Assembly (NCBI GenBank): GCA_963978905.1
Contig: OZ022257.1
Span: forward strand, 20,975,664 to 21,039,663
Source: Trichostrongylus colubriformis
Lineage: Eukaryota; Nematoda; Chromadorea; Rhabditida; Trichostrongylidae
DNA: 64,000 bases
Direction: 5' to 3'
This document shows, in pieces, positions 24,876 to 36,390 of this stretch (position 1 is its first letter; every line of letters begins with the position of its first letter). The position numbers were made by a program, and so were the translations under genes. The notes beneath the pieces are model-generated. The model had not been told where the DNA came from and did no database searches. It saw only the letters and a program-made list of their open reading frames with translations.

Positions 24876-25446
24876 ACCCTTCCCTCCCGTAGCTTCAAGA
24901 CCTTGCTAGTTGCAGTTGCACCCTTGGCTGCTCACTTTAGCTCAGCTTCAGCCACAACGGCTTTGGCGGCATAATAGGGTCTCGTAGATTCAGTCAGCGC
25001 CATTCAGAAGTGCATAAACTGATCGATCGCGCCGGGAAAGCCTAGGAACATTTTCACTGCCCAACTTGTCCAGGAAGGCAAAAATAGGTCCTTGGGGTCC
25101 ATGCCTCAGCCTTAGCCTACTTTTTCAGCCCGTCACCAGAGCATGACGCAGATATTCTAAAGGCTGTGTTAAGAGACGCAGCCTGAAATAGGTCCCTTAC
25201 GGCACATCGCAGCGAAGCCTCGAAGAACGAGGTCGAGCGCGGAATGGCTTTGTTAGGGTCCTTCGGGTCAGCGAACTTAGGCTTCTTCAACTCCGCGACT
25301 TCCGCTAACAGGTCGAAGGGGAATGGTGGATCACAGTTGAGAAGTCCAAGTTTGATCAGGAATGGCTCGAAGTTACCATAGCGGTTCAGCGGGGCTGGCA
25401 AAAAACCCTGCTCTGGCAGCTGTTTTGCCAGCGAGGAGATCCCCTT

Positions 25447-25690
25447 TGGCCGCATAAATACCTCTTCAACGAGTTCACAACCAACCCGCCCTTCAGAGAC
25501 TATGTGACCAAATTGATCAAAAAGATCATTTCTTTAGCGGGTCTGATACATGAAGGCCTCACTACACACTCATTCAGAAGAGGAGCGGCCACCCACGCCT
25601 AGAAAAGGCGTCGATAACGGTAAAATTATGATTGCAGGGAGATAGATCCTCTCAGGCGTTCCAAAATTACACAGAACGGTCCCTCTTATG
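25447..25690 (+). pseudogene. tyrosine recombinase fragment, frameshifted
   Basis: The frame from 25447 leads into THSFRRGAATHA, the H-x-x-R box of phage-integrase-type tyrosine recombinases, and then hits a stop. One base out of frame it continues to QAFQNYTER at about 25655-25680, which supplies the candidate nucleophilic tyrosine in the expected place. The N-terminal half and first catalytic Arg were not located. This is known chemistry for DIRS, PAT and Ngaro elements and Cryptons; the adjoining gag-like region favours DIRS/PAT. Confidence 0.6.
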
Positions 25691-26209
25691 AAGCTCCGGT
25701 GGTTGGCACGATTGTATGTTTCAGAGAGTTGCATCCAGGAACATAATCGACATGAAATTGCTCAGTAGACGCACAAAAGGAGGATGGAATTTCCAGATGG
25801 GGTGCATAACTGTACCATATCTTTGTAGTCATCATGATATACATAATCATTATTCGGATTTTGGATTCTGTTAAGAGTTATCATTCGCTTCGTTATGTTA
25901 CTCAATTTGTTCCGATTTTACATGTTATTTCATTCGTTACGTCACTCAACGGTTTCGGTTTTCACTGATTACGGTTTCTATCCCATGGTGCGTTTCCTTA
26001 TTTCCGGGTCGTCGTGCATAACCTTACATCAATGTCTCGTTTCCTGCGTCTCAGGATTCCATGGTACTTCTTTACAGGGTTCTTGTTAGCGCCATTGTGC
26101 TTAATACAAATAACACCACATAGTAAAGGGCAACGCTGGGTCATCATATAGTCATTAGTCACGCATATCGTTCCCCATCCTTCTGGTTTCAGCATACTCA
26201 TAATACCTA

Positions 26210-27484
26210 TTAGGTTGTCCGAAAAGTAGTGAGACAAATGTCGTAGTACAGTGATTCGTCAGTAACTTTATTACAAATCATTATCATTTACCATAATATT
26301 CGCCACTGTGTTCCATCGCATATTGCCATCTTTGCGGCAGAGATCCAATTTCACTAGCAAATCCGGAGACTTCGACTTTAAGAAGTTGTTGATAGCTATT
26401 CCGCCGTCCTCCCTATTTTTTTGAATTGAATTGTGAATTTTTTTTCCAGCAAAAGAGAATTGAAGAGAATAAATATGTGGAAGTCTGTCGGGGCGAGATC
26501 TGGTGAGTACGGTGGATGGGGGTACAAGTTCGTCCTCCAGCTCTTTCAGCTTACTCTGACTCCTTTTCGACGCGTATGCCCTGGCGTTATCCATGGGGAG
26601 TAGGACTTTACCTCTCCCACGACGGTGACTACGATTCCGGCTACTTTCTCCAGCTGAATACAAAATCTTTCAGAATCGAGAATGAAGCCAACTGAAACCA
26701 GTTCCCAAAACACCTGGCCGTTGATATCCCACCGGAATGAGATGAACTTCTTCTTGTCGTGATCGGTGTGTTTCGGTGTTGTTTCGGCAGTTCCTCGGAG
26801 TTGACCTAATGTTTTCGGCGCACCGTATTATCGTAGACACAATGCTTCTCATCCATGGTAACGATGTAGTCTATTCAGGAAAGCGTGCGATGATGGCTGA
26901 GCAGGGAAGTGCACACTTCAACACGCTTCTTCTTGTCGCGAGAGCAGAGAGCGTGCGGAAGAACCCGAAGCAACTTTGACACTTTATGTGACGCACGGAG
27001 AACATCGTGTACCGTGGATTTAGAAGCACCCGAGGAGGACCCAAGTTCGCGCACAGTAAAGTCAGGTCGTTCCCCACAGACGGCAAGTATGAGCTGCTTC
27101 TTTCACATAGGTGGACATCCTGAACGACTACAGTCTTCAAGACATTTCTCCCTTTTTCGAACTTGCCGTACCATGTGAAGCACGTCGCTCGAGAAGGTGC
27201 TTGATCCTTCATTTCTTCCATCAAGAGCCGATGGGCCCCATCCGCGGGTTTGCCGGGACGGTAGTGTAGAAGGAGAGCTGCTTGATATAGCGTTTTTCTC
27301 ATCCATCTCTGACACGTTTGTGAAAGATGAAGACAGTATGAAATATATGCCCTTGGTGGCGTATATGTACGGGTCTTGAAACACTGTTTTTTGGAGTTTT
27401 GTCCTCTCACGACTTTGACGTACAAAGATACTTATTGTTGAACCTTACCCTTGCATTTGTCTCATTACTTTCCGGACAACATAG
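26210..27484 (-). mobile_element. mariner element, defective, minus-strand transposase
   Basis: The left end starts TTAGGTTGTCCGAAAAGTAG and the right end is its inverted, mutated counterpart, about 30 bp each, with TA on both sides. Length is about 1275 bp. On the minus strand, 27425-26871 begins with a helix-turn-helix-like N-terminus (HRLLMEE ... APSRATCFTWYGKF). 26663-26271 holds the second catalytic motif as MDNARAYASK, the linker to the third motif (degraded to TRSRPDRLPH), and a C-terminus ending MRWNTVANIMVNDND. The middle is broken by stops and frameshifts, so it is inactive. Confidence 0.8.
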
Positions 27485-27486
27485 TA

Positions 27487-28869
27487 GTATCATCATTAGG
27501 TATGGGTATCGATCATTTATGTCTGTGTTTACTATTCACGTAATTACGCTGACATGTGCTTAGTGATTGCAAAGTCATCCTATACCATGGTATACATGCC
27601 ATGTCCATGATATATGCATGTTAATGTACATAGTATTGGGTTGTAAGGAGAGTTCTGGCTGGTTTCTGCAATTTCAACTTTGGGAGATCATAACTCGGCT
27701 CAGAGTGCTTCTTTTCTCACAGAATAAACATCATTCGATCCGTGTGATAATGTGGGTGATAAAATCCCAAAAGGAGTCATTTGGTGAAAAACTACGGGTC
27801 TGAAAGGCCTATGCATGGCGAAATCCCCCGCGGAAGGCACCCCCTTGAGCTGTGACGGAGGCGGCCTCGTCAGGGCAAGCCGATGTTTAGGGCAGCCCGC
27901 CTCCAGGCGACGTGATTAGTGGTTGGTCACGGTGAGGTTGGTCAACGAGTCGACAGGATTGAAAGTATCGCAGCGCGCTTTCTCACTTTTAGCTTGAAGC
28001 TCACCACATGAAAATAGATGCTGTCGCATTTCCGAACATCCCTTCATGTTGACGTCTTGGTAATGCCAATGGAAAACCTATGCGGACTACCCGCCTCTTG
28101 ACGGAAAGGTCGTCCGTGCCTGGAACCAACGGTGGGAAGGGGTCCTATTTCTCCGGTACTTGGCCATTTCCATACGTTTTTTCTCCACTGTCCTGTTACT
28201 AGGCATCTCGTCTTTCATATTCACTACTTCTTTTACTTTTCGTCCGAATTTCCTCTAAAGCTGCCTTTAAGTGGACCACTTTGGCACGAAATACGATAAA
28301 GCCTATACCCCCTTGTTAGTTGCGTGATAGACAAAACGTAAGTTTCGTCGTAGAGTATCGCATGTGAAACATATATTCGTTGGCTATTTCATTTTTCTCG
28401 TTTTTCTTTCGGTTTTCTTTTTTTTTTCTGCTTCTAGGTACTTCCTTAATGTTATGTTTGCTGATAGTTAGCTCTTTCATATGTAATTATGTTATGCTTA
28501 ACCCCACTATTATATTTTTCGATTATATTCTTTTCTTTGCCTCAGGAGGTTTTTGGAACTCGGTTGAAACTTTGATCGAAAAGCTCCTGTGACAAAGAAA
28601 GGAATATCATTGTACATCGATAGCGCGTCGTGAACGGTCGACTCTGTTATTTCTGTTGGTTTGCAAACGTTGTGCGATGAGTTACCTTTCTTTTCCGTCA
28701 TTGCATCCTAGACATTTCGCTAGTATATTTTCTATACACTAAGCAGATTATCTTTTGTCCGTAGAGATCTGTAACTTTTGAAGACTTTTCTCTCAAAACA
28801 TCAGCGGTCCCCAGATCGCCTCTGTCATCAACGTAAATTGTTTTCTTTCACATCTTCACAGTTTCACTT
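27487..28869. other. intergenic, filled by dispersed repeats
   Basis: No gene. 27645-27742 matches 16096-16196 in inverted orientation. 27745-28272 is a separate repeat described in its own entry. Confidence 0.5.
27745..28272 (+). repeat. 530-bp dispersed repeat, copy A
   Basis: It aligns end to end with 55725-56256 in the same orientation, with roughly one mismatch per ten bases and short indels. It ends with CTAAAGCTGCCTTTAAGT-like sequence. No ORF longer than about 80 codons is shared by both copies. It is a non-coding mobile element or a fragment of one; no terminal inverted repeats were seen. Confidence 0.85.
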
Positions 28870-30157
28870 AAATTGTCGAGATCACATAGGCGGCGTAACG
28901 TCAGAGGAAAGTACGATATTAGTAATCCAGTGGAGCTTGCTACTTCTAAAATAATGGACATGGGTGAACGTCGTGACATTAGCACCACGGATGTCAACTA
29001 CACAAATATGACTGCGAATGCTATCATGAAATGTATTCTAGAAAGAAGTAGAGATCCTGATAGGAAAAGGTTCAAGCGCTGGTTGAAGTAGCTGCAGGAA
29101 CTCTCGGATAGTATCAAAGCGGACAAAAGAGGGCGTAGTATTGTGCTCTCAGGTGTCCCGAATCTCCAGGAAACATTCCACCGTCTGCTAAATAGGGTGA
29201 CTTAGAATCGAAGGTAACTTAATTTTCGGATATCCTGAATATGGAGTGTAGACTAAGTGGGGTTTATCTTATGGGAAGGGTCAACAACACTTAGATTAGT
29301 CAAACTGGTGTTGCCTACCAAATCACACTGGTCAACGGCCCTGTCCAACTCCTACAAGCTCAGAAACTCTAGCTTCGCTAATGTATATGTTAGAAAGAGC
29401 ATAACAGCAAAGGAGCACAAACCTGAGTTCGATACCAGGCAGGAGTACATGGACCGAAACAAAAAATGCAACGTACGCACAAGTGTAGTCTACTGAGGCT
29501 AACTAAGACGTTCCGAAGACCTACCTAACCGTCGCTCTTCGGGAAACTTCTAGTTTCCCACGGAATATCTACCGACATTGAATGCTTTTTGTTTAATTCA
29601 CGCAGCTCATCCGATAAACATCTATGTTTAGCCTGACCTTTCGTTCATCACAAAGGCCTGGCTTTCGCCAAACATACGTGATTCAGATTTTGTTTCTGAA
29701 TGTCCCTACATAGTCTTTCGATATGATCGCAAGGGTAAAGGAGGTGCAGGGGTATGTTGTCCAGTAAAAAATTTTATCACATTCCTCAGTCTCCCACCGT
29801 TCTCCTCGTCCGATCATATCATCGTTCCTTCGAATTTAAATGATTGCTCCGCCTCAGTCGAAAATTCCGCTACTAGATTTCAAAAGAGCTGACTACAATG
29901 CCTTATATTTCTGATCCATTGGTTGCTGGAGAATATTCGAGTCTTTCCATTTGATGGATGACGTATAAAAGATTCGTTAAGTTTATTTTGGGTAGGCGAT
30001 GTTGCCTTTGCGTCGAAATAGACCAGAAAAGCATCACCCTAACAAGGGAAGGATACCAGGTCGCACTGGCCATTTTTCGAAGTTTTTCAACTATATTAGA
30101 ATGTCTCCCCTCTGCTCACATGAAAACTTCTCGAGAATATTTTGGTCAGTGATACTT
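28870..30157 (+). pseudogene. CR1-like LINE remnant (ORF1 tail and endonuclease start)
   Basis: 28873-29190 holds an ORF1-like segment with DKRGRSIVLSGVP after a charged stretch. 29257-29495 continues with VYVRKSITAKEHKPEFD, resembling the C-terminal RNA-binding part of LINE ORF1 proteins. From about 29640 frames give KAWLSPNIRDSDFV and FRYDRKGKGGAG, the endonuclease signature of CR1-type LINEs. Near 29875 a segment resembles the linker before reverse transcriptase (DFKRADYNAL). Stops and frameshifts are numerous. The remnant ends where the mariner at 30158 begins, and I did not find its continuation beyond that element. Confidence 0.65.
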
Positions 30158-31435
30158 TTAGGTTGTTGCAAAATTAATTTTGGTTTCAAGGTATGTATAA
30201 ATAAGTAGATTTTTTACCCTGAACTATTCCATCCCAAGGAACGCCAGGCATATGGTGGGTTTTCTCTGCTCTTTCAGAAACTTCTATGAATGTCGCTCTA
30301 AGTTTTCCAGCCGGCCTTTTCCAGGGCTGCGTATGATCATGAACCGACGCGACTATCGAGTCATCATGCTTTATGAGTTTAAATTGGAACACTCCGCAGC
30401 GGAGGCAGCTCGTAATCTCAGCAGTGTTTATGGGACGAATTGTCCTTGCGAAGGAACAGTGGAGCTCTGGTTTAAAAAATTTGCTTCTGGCGATTTTGAT
30501 CTCAAAGAGAAGTCGGGTCGCGGCCGCAGGTCATCGCTTAATGATCAAGATTTAAGGAGAGCCGTCGAAGCAAATTCGGAGACGAATACTCGTACGTTAG
30601 CAGAAGACCTAAGCGTACATTACTCTACAGTGGCCAGACATTTGCTGACAATCGGCAAGGTGAAGAAGATGTCGAAGTGGGTGCCTCATGACCTGACCGA
30701 TGAGCAGCGTCTGGCACGTTTCGACACCTGCTCTAATCTCCTAGTTCGCCATAAAAAGGAGCCATTTGTAAACCGTATTATAACTGTAGATGAAAAATGG
30801 GCTCTTTATGAAAACAGGAAGCGGGGATTAGTCTGGATAGATAAGGATGCTCCTCCAAAAACTTTTCCTAAACCCGACCTTCGCCCGAAAAAGGTTGTGA
30901 TTACTGTGTGGTGGTGTTGTAAAGGTGTAATCCATTACAGTTTCTTGCAACCTGGTCAGCCAGTCACAGCAGAGTCTTACTGTTGTGATCTGGAGCAAAT
31001 GTATAGAAAGTTGCAAAAATTGTGGCCAGCGGTGGTGAATAGAGGAGGGCCGATCCTGTTGCAGGACAACGCAAGGCCACACACCTCACAAATCACTCGG
31101 CAAAAATTGACCCGCTTGGGTATAGAAGTTCTCCCTCACCCAGCGTATTCTCCCGACCTTTCCCCAACAGACTATCACTTTTTTCGAGCCCTCAATTCTC
31201 ATCTGCGTCAGAAACAATTTACTAATTTAGACGATGTTGAATGTGCCTTCCTTGACTTCGTTGATTCTCGTGATAGTAGTTTTTATAGTGAAGGCTTAGA
31301 TTTATTGCCTGTTCGTTGGCAAAAGTGTGTAGATTCTGATGGTTTTTACTTCGATTAATAAACTTGTGTTTAAGCTGAGTTATAGTAGTTTGAAGTATGC
31401 GGTCCATTTCCGAAATTGATTTTGCAACAACCTAA
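30158..31435 (+). mobile_element. intact mariner transposon, HsMar1/cecropia-like
   Basis: Terminal inverted repeats start TTAGGTTGTTGCAAAATTAA (30158) and TTAGGTTGTTGCAAAATCAA (from 31435 backwards). The right flank is TA; the left flank is TT, so one target-site base appears changed. At 1278 bp with a single full-length transposase ORF it has the standard mariner layout. It abuts a LINE remnant. Confidence 0.93.
30339..31358 (+). CDS. mariner transposase
   Basis: A 339-residue DDE transposase that would cut and re-insert the element at TA sites. The frame is open from 30252, but the start at 30339 (MNRRDYRVIM) fits mariner N-termini; an ATG two codons earlier (30333) is equally possible. 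Two helix-turn-helix segments span about 1-110, followed by the linker WVPHDL. The D,D34D triad is complete: D151 in TVDEKW, D243 in LLQDNARPH, and D278 in SPTDYHFF, exactly 34 residues after D243. YSPDL is also present. No stop or frameshift is seen, so it could be functional. The sequence most resembles the HsMar1/cecropia group; hookworms are known to carry such an element (bandit), but identity was not tested. Confidence 0.93.
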   Translation: MNRRDYRVIMLYEFKLEHSAAEAARNLSSVYGTNCPCEGTVELWFKKFASGDFDLKEKSGRGRRSSLNDQDLRRAVEANSETNTRTLAEDLSVHYSTVARHLLTIGKVKKMSKWVPHDLTDEQRLARFDTCSNLLVRHKKEPFVNRIITVDEKWALYENRKRGLVWIDKDAPPKTFPKPDLRPKKVVITVWWCCKGVIHYSFLQPGQPVTAESYCCDLEQMYRKLQKLWPAVVNRGGPILLQDNARPHTSQITRQKLTRLGIEVLPHPAYSPDLSPTDYHFFRALNSHLRQKQFTNLDDVECAFLDFVDSRDSSFYSEGLDLLPVRWQKCVDSDGFYFD

Positions 31436-31437
31436 TA

Positions 31438-33111
31438 TTTCCTAATTTGGGCGCTCATGTACTATTACTATGAGGGGCACTCAAAAGCGCATTAAGAATT
31501 ACAGTAGGGAACTGTCCCTATTGGAACTTTTCCAAGCATATAATATTAAGAGCCTGATCGTCATTAGGATGTTTTTGTCTTGAAATGTTTGCGATTGATG
31601 ATCGCCCGTCTGTGAAGTGCTTCCTTCCCCTAGACTTAGGCTGAAACCCACATCCCACTTCGCATGCATTTCTTCGTACCGCCAGGAATCAGCTTACATG
31701 CGACATAAAGGAATATGAAAGTGGGAGATGGGAATCAAAAATGATTTAACGAGACACGTTAGTGGGAGTAGGTATGGGAGGGATCGCGCAAGCACTTTCT
31801 ACAACACTTATGGAATGGCTTCAAACGAATATGAAGCTAAAGCACACTTATTCTATCAACTAATCTTTTGTTCTATTGGTTTTTTATTGCGTGTCCGCTC
31901 CAGCATTATGTTTTTACGTGCTGGCAGGTGCCAATATATTTATGAAAACCAGGGAATGTGATTTTTGCCTAACAGTGTGCCTTGGGAGACAGGAGCTCCG
32001 GCATGGGTGAATCAGTTTCTGAGTGCGGAAGTTTTTGGTACCCTATTTGTGGTGGAGGGCACTCCTCAAAGCTCCCCCTTGACCCTACAGGGTGGGCAAA
32101 AATTGTGTGCGACCCCCATAGTACATGAGCTCTAATTTATTAGGCTGGTGAAAGCCGAAAGTAAACGCTGCACACATCAACAGGAGAGGATCGCAGTTTA
32201 CATGCTAACCATAATACTTGATTTGGGTCTACATAAAATAGAACTGATAAAGTTCAAAGTGACTCTACAGTAGTGTTGGTGCAGCTTGGTGCAGCTTTCA
32301 GTCTTCTATTTGGTGCTTGTGAATGTTGCAGAAGCGGCACTGGCTATAAGGGTGCTGAGTTATGTGCAAGACCTTAAGCCTCGCACGGAATAGGAACCCT
32401 CACTTCACGTCTCCTCAGTAGAGCAAGTCTTTTCACCTAGGGTAGCAGAGACTTTTTATTTACAAGAACCTACGTTAATGAGTGAAATAAATTCTTGAAT
32501 CCTTCAATAAATGAAAGAAATAGAAAGGATGAATAATGTAATTCGTAATATATAAACGTAATATATAAATTGTAATGTGATAATATATGGATTCTTGAAT
32601 GAATAATGAAGGAAAGAATAAATCTTTTATTCAGGAGTAGATTGGTGCACTTGTAAAAGAAACGGAGTAGAGCCTGCATTATGCTGTGATCCAAAAGAAG
32701 ACAAGGTACTTATCATGCAGGTTAATGTTCGCTAATGATCGATAGACCGGCTGATTGCTGTTCGCCGCACTTCTCGCAGGCCCTTTTATGATGCCTCATC
32801 GATTGGCATCTATCAATAGCAACTGTTAAGAACGAGAAAACTGTTCATTTCGTACTTGCTCCTCCGATGACCATTTCCCTAAACGCGCATCACTTGAGCA
32901 CCAATTGATTTGTTTTTTTTAATTATTTTATGGCTTAGTTTTAAGCCATTGAACGAGGGTAAATCCTTTCACCATCCTTTTTTCTGACTCTAATTCTTTC
33001 TCAGACCAGTTTACAACGTAATGTTTTCATTGATCTGTCATGTCAGAACTGTGTGCTTCGACTTTGGTCATTGCACTATTGAAGCATAGTGATAATATCG
33101 ATCGTACTAAC
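31438..33111. other. intergenic, no gene recognised
   Basis: No gene or clear repeat family, apart from a short match (GCGACCCCCATAGTACAT, 32109-32126) to 54678-54694. Confidence 0.45.
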
Positions 33112-33121
33112 TGCATTTCAG
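33112..33121 (+). promoter_or_regulatory. splice acceptor just before the start codon, probable SL trans-splice site
   Basis: TGCATTTCAG ends at 33121, seven bases before the ATG at 33129. A strong acceptor this close to the start, with no upstream exon detected, is the usual nematode spliced-leader arrangement. A cis intron in the 5' UTR is the alternative. Confidence 0.55.
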
Positions 33122-33128
33122 CACAAAT

Positions 33129-34508
33129 ATGGAATCTCCTGCGTACTTTATGGGAATCGTACAGGATCAAAGAGATCACTGTCGACTGGCTCCTAATCGA
33201 GATGCAACAATGAGTGATTTGAATAAAATTGGCGTAAAACTCTCGACCGTAGGTTTGTTCACCTCTGAAATGAAAATGCCACCTGCCAACTTGTTTATCT
33301 CTGAAAATGACTTTGGGCCGCTTGCACTGCATCTTTTGGGTCAAGTGAAGGATGGTTCGAACAATTTAATAACCTTGTCAGTTTCGTTTTGACTTAAAGA
33401 CACCCGGAAGGGAGTGGGGCAAGGAAGGAAAGCGTATTTTCAAGCAACGTCATCTGTAAAGGAACATTCGAATTCAGGAAAGATGATGTGTAGCAATAAT
33501 CGCGTTGAAAAACGCGCCTTTGGGGCGGTATTGCGATTCTAGCGTGCTTCACTTCGTACTGCACGCTTCAGGCGGGCCGACTCCAATGTTATTAGATCTC
33601 GCGTAGGGCGAAATTGATTTTATTCACGATAATGGTAAATAAGCCAAAGAGGGAGAAAAAGTGTGGAAGAAAAACAGTGAACTCGCACTCGACGTTTTGG
33701 TAAGGTGCCGTGTGTGCAAGATAATAAACTGCAAGCCACCGTTGCCCATACCGTAGGCCAAAGCTGCCCCCTTCCAGTGTCTTTGGAAGTGTCTCAGCTG
33801 CTTTCGCGCTCAGCGGCACGGTCCCATCGATGAAATCGTGTCGTTGAGTACGGATGTAACCTTTCTTTTGAAAAGTATCTAAAACACCAATAGAACAGTA
33901 ATTTCGTGACAAGTTTACAGGTGGATATGAGCCCAGGATGGGAGGCACGTTTGGATGAGTTGGCTCGGGAGTATCAAATGAGGAATCGCGATGAAGTTCA
34001 CATCAGCAGAGCTACAATGCCTGATTTTGATGCAAAGGTTTGCTTAGTCACCGTTCAAGACACACAACTCCTCACAGAGCGCTGGACGGGGCGTTGCCCG
34101 GGCGGATGGGCAGATCTGTGTGGAATAATGAACTTTAACTCCTTTTTTGTCTCCTCTTTATTTTATTATTCGGAGTTTCCGAATCTGGCATTAGAATGAG
34201 TGAGCTTATTATCAGTGTTTATAACATAGGATCCGCAAATCTGCACACAGAACAAAATCATGCAAATATTTCAGTTGAAAACTTTCTTTGAAGAGCATCT
34301 TCATAGTGACGCTGAAGTTCGGTTCATAAAAGCAGGCACAGGATTTTTTGATGTTCGTAGCGCTGAAGTAAGTCATATCACTGCTTATGCATGTCAAAAC
34401 AATATTTCGATTGTCTTATAGGATGAATGGATTCGTATACCTGTGAAAAGTGGTGATTTTATGTTCCTCCCGGCTGGAATCTATCATCGCTTCACCACTG
34501 ACCGAAAT
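33129..34508 (+). CDS. ADI1: acireductone dioxygenase, C-terminal exon not found
   Basis: Acireductone dioxygenase oxidises the acireductone intermediate of the cytosolic methionine salvage pathway. Four exons fit, all joined in phase 0: 33129-33248, 33921-34037, 34275-34367 and 34422-34508 (139 residues). The N-terminus has the family's DQRD...PNR pattern and a KIGV segment. Exon 3 carries EEHLHSDAE, giving two His and one Glu metal ligands; exon 4 carries PAGIYHRF with the last His ligand. All four ligands are therefore present. Donors and acceptors are canonical (GTAAGT after exon 3; TTTCAG before it). Animal homologues are about 180 residues and continue with a short conserved segment after exon 4. 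I found nothing like it up to 37 kb, so the end is lost, very diverged or beyond a long intron. Intron 1 contains a dispersed repeat. Confidence 0.85.
33520..33850. repeat. dispersed repeat, copy 2, in ADI1 intron 1
   Basis: Matches 1970-2340 in the same orientation with divergence. It makes up about half of this 672-bp intron; the other two introns of the gene are 237 and 54 bp. Confidence 0.55.
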
Positions 34509-36390
34509 GTACGTTTATCAAAGCCTTCAAGAAGATGTGAACGTGAAAAAGATATGAAGGCGCATTCAACTCCAATTGAGGCTTTTGAACGGCTATAAGG
34601 CCCATAATATAAATTTCGGGAAAGTCGATGCACACAGCTATATCAGAGGCATCATCAGGGGTGATGAGAGAGACTGAAACTGGAGAGCTAGGTTTTGTGT
34701 CGATGAAATGGCCAAATTCAAAGATTATATGTGGCCAAACCAGCGTATCTTTCATCGCTGCATCGTTCGGATGCGTTTTGGTGCGACGGATGCCGACGGC
34801 GGGCAAGCAGTGTAGGACCGTGCGACGTTAGCTTAGTAGCATACCACGCATTTATCCAATTACTGGCTTATTTTCTTGGAGTGACTACTCCCTTGGATAA
34901 TCGCTCAAGCCGCACCTTTGTTGAGGCTGCACGTGCGCTCGATGACCAAAGTAGCTTACATGATGAAAATTCGTTCGTATAGAGCCATGTGAGACTTGGA
35001 TGAGTGGGCGTGGCCTTGTTCAGCACCGCGCATCCGCGAGGAATGTGGGCCTGAGCAGTTATCCGAGGACCTACTCGTCCCAGGAAAGTGAGCCACCTGT
35101 CTGGCTATCGCGTGGTGTGCCATAAAGCTGTTCCAATATATTCATCACCCCTCAAGCGTTGCAGAAGAACCTCGTGGTGATGGGAGGCGGCTGCATTTAT
35201 AGGGATTGCACCGATTCATTCGCTTTTTTCCCTGCTGCTGCGATTTTCACATTCCAAAATTTGCCACATTTATCCATAACCGTGTCCTTGAGTTCCCAAT
35301 CAGTATGGTCATTCATGAACCTTGTGGATGAGAGAATTCGATGTCTCAAAGCTGCTTTCATCCGCGACTGGATAGGATTTTTGAATCCTTAGGGTCCAGA
35401 AAAGGATACCATCGATCGAGAAAATGAGAGTATCCGCATATCCGCGAATTGGGATTTTTGGCAGATTGGCGCATCCGTGATTTTGGATATGTACCATAAT
35501 ACACGTAAACTAATGTAGTCGTACGTGGCATAGCCAAAAGTCCCATATCGCGGACGATCTAATACGCCGGTCCACCGATCCGCAAAAACTCATTCAGTTG
35601 GGTATAAGTGGAGCCATGCGACAACCTCATATCGAAAAAGAAAAGGATATACCGTATATATACTCCCTGGGTTTAGACTGAAGCGGATGAGAAGAATACT
35701 TTGGCAGATGTTTCTGTATGTGGAGGAAGGGGATATGAATCTTAGCCCGAACCTAAGGAAAGAAGAAGCTTAAACGTGAGTGAAAGTTGCGTCCTCCCTC
35801 TCCCCCCACCCCCTCCACTTTAACTGACCCCACTCGAACTGATCGGGTCATGGGAAGAGGCTGGTAGTGCCTCTTAGCGCGGCGAATTCATAACAGGGCC
35901 AAGGAACCACTTGTCACACGCGATGAAGCGATTCGCGTGGCGCTGTGAATCGAATCAAGTGTTCTGTCACATAGCAATTCCGCGTATCTATGTACTCCCA
36001 TAAGCGCGTAAGCTTCATGGTATCACATACAGGACTATTTCAGGAGGATCTCGTTGCGATACGGCTCTTCAAAACCGCGCCGAAATGGGAGGCTTTCAAT
36101 CGCTGCGATAATGGTGATTCAATAAAAGAAAGAAAAAGTTATCTTAAGAACATTGCAGCTCAGAATTCGCAATGAACATGTGTGGAATTTGAATAAGATG
36201 TCGTATGAATGTCACGATCACGCAATGCCTCTTACATAGCTCAGGTTTTGTAAAAGTGCTGTAGACGTAGATGTTATAGCGCGCGAAGATCTAGCCCATA
36301 ATCGACCATAATATTATAGAAAAACTCAAATGACGGACGTGACACCTGCCTTTGCGCGGTTGCTTCGCGGCTTCCATGCTGGTGCATGTT
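34509..36390. other. no gene recognised
   Basis: A 104-codon minus-strand frame at 34492-34806 has no recognisable domain. The missing last exon of the upstream dioxygenase gene could lie here but was not identified. Confidence 0.4.

Larger units (their letters stand above)
22600..25720 (+). mobile_element. relic of a tyrosine-recombinase (DIRS/PAT-like) retroelement
   Basis: Two decayed coding segments in the same orientation suggest one element. A gag-like region lies at about 23490-24480 and a tyrosine recombinase end at about 25447-25690. Pro-rich frames at 22638-22931 and 23280-23468 may be the gag N-terminus. Reverse transcriptase and RNase H are not found. A GC-rich dispersed repeat sits at 24707-24875 between them. 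Termini were not defined, so the limits are approximate. Confidence 0.5.

Noticed and set aside
25117..25455. 112-codon minus-strand ORF
   Set aside because: It overlaps the recombinase relic on the plus strand and shows no domain. It remains unexplained, but is not called as a gene.
30252..30338. N-terminal extension of the mariner transposase frame
   Set aside because: Mariner transposases start close to the MNRRDY-like segment; the extra codons cover untranslated leader.
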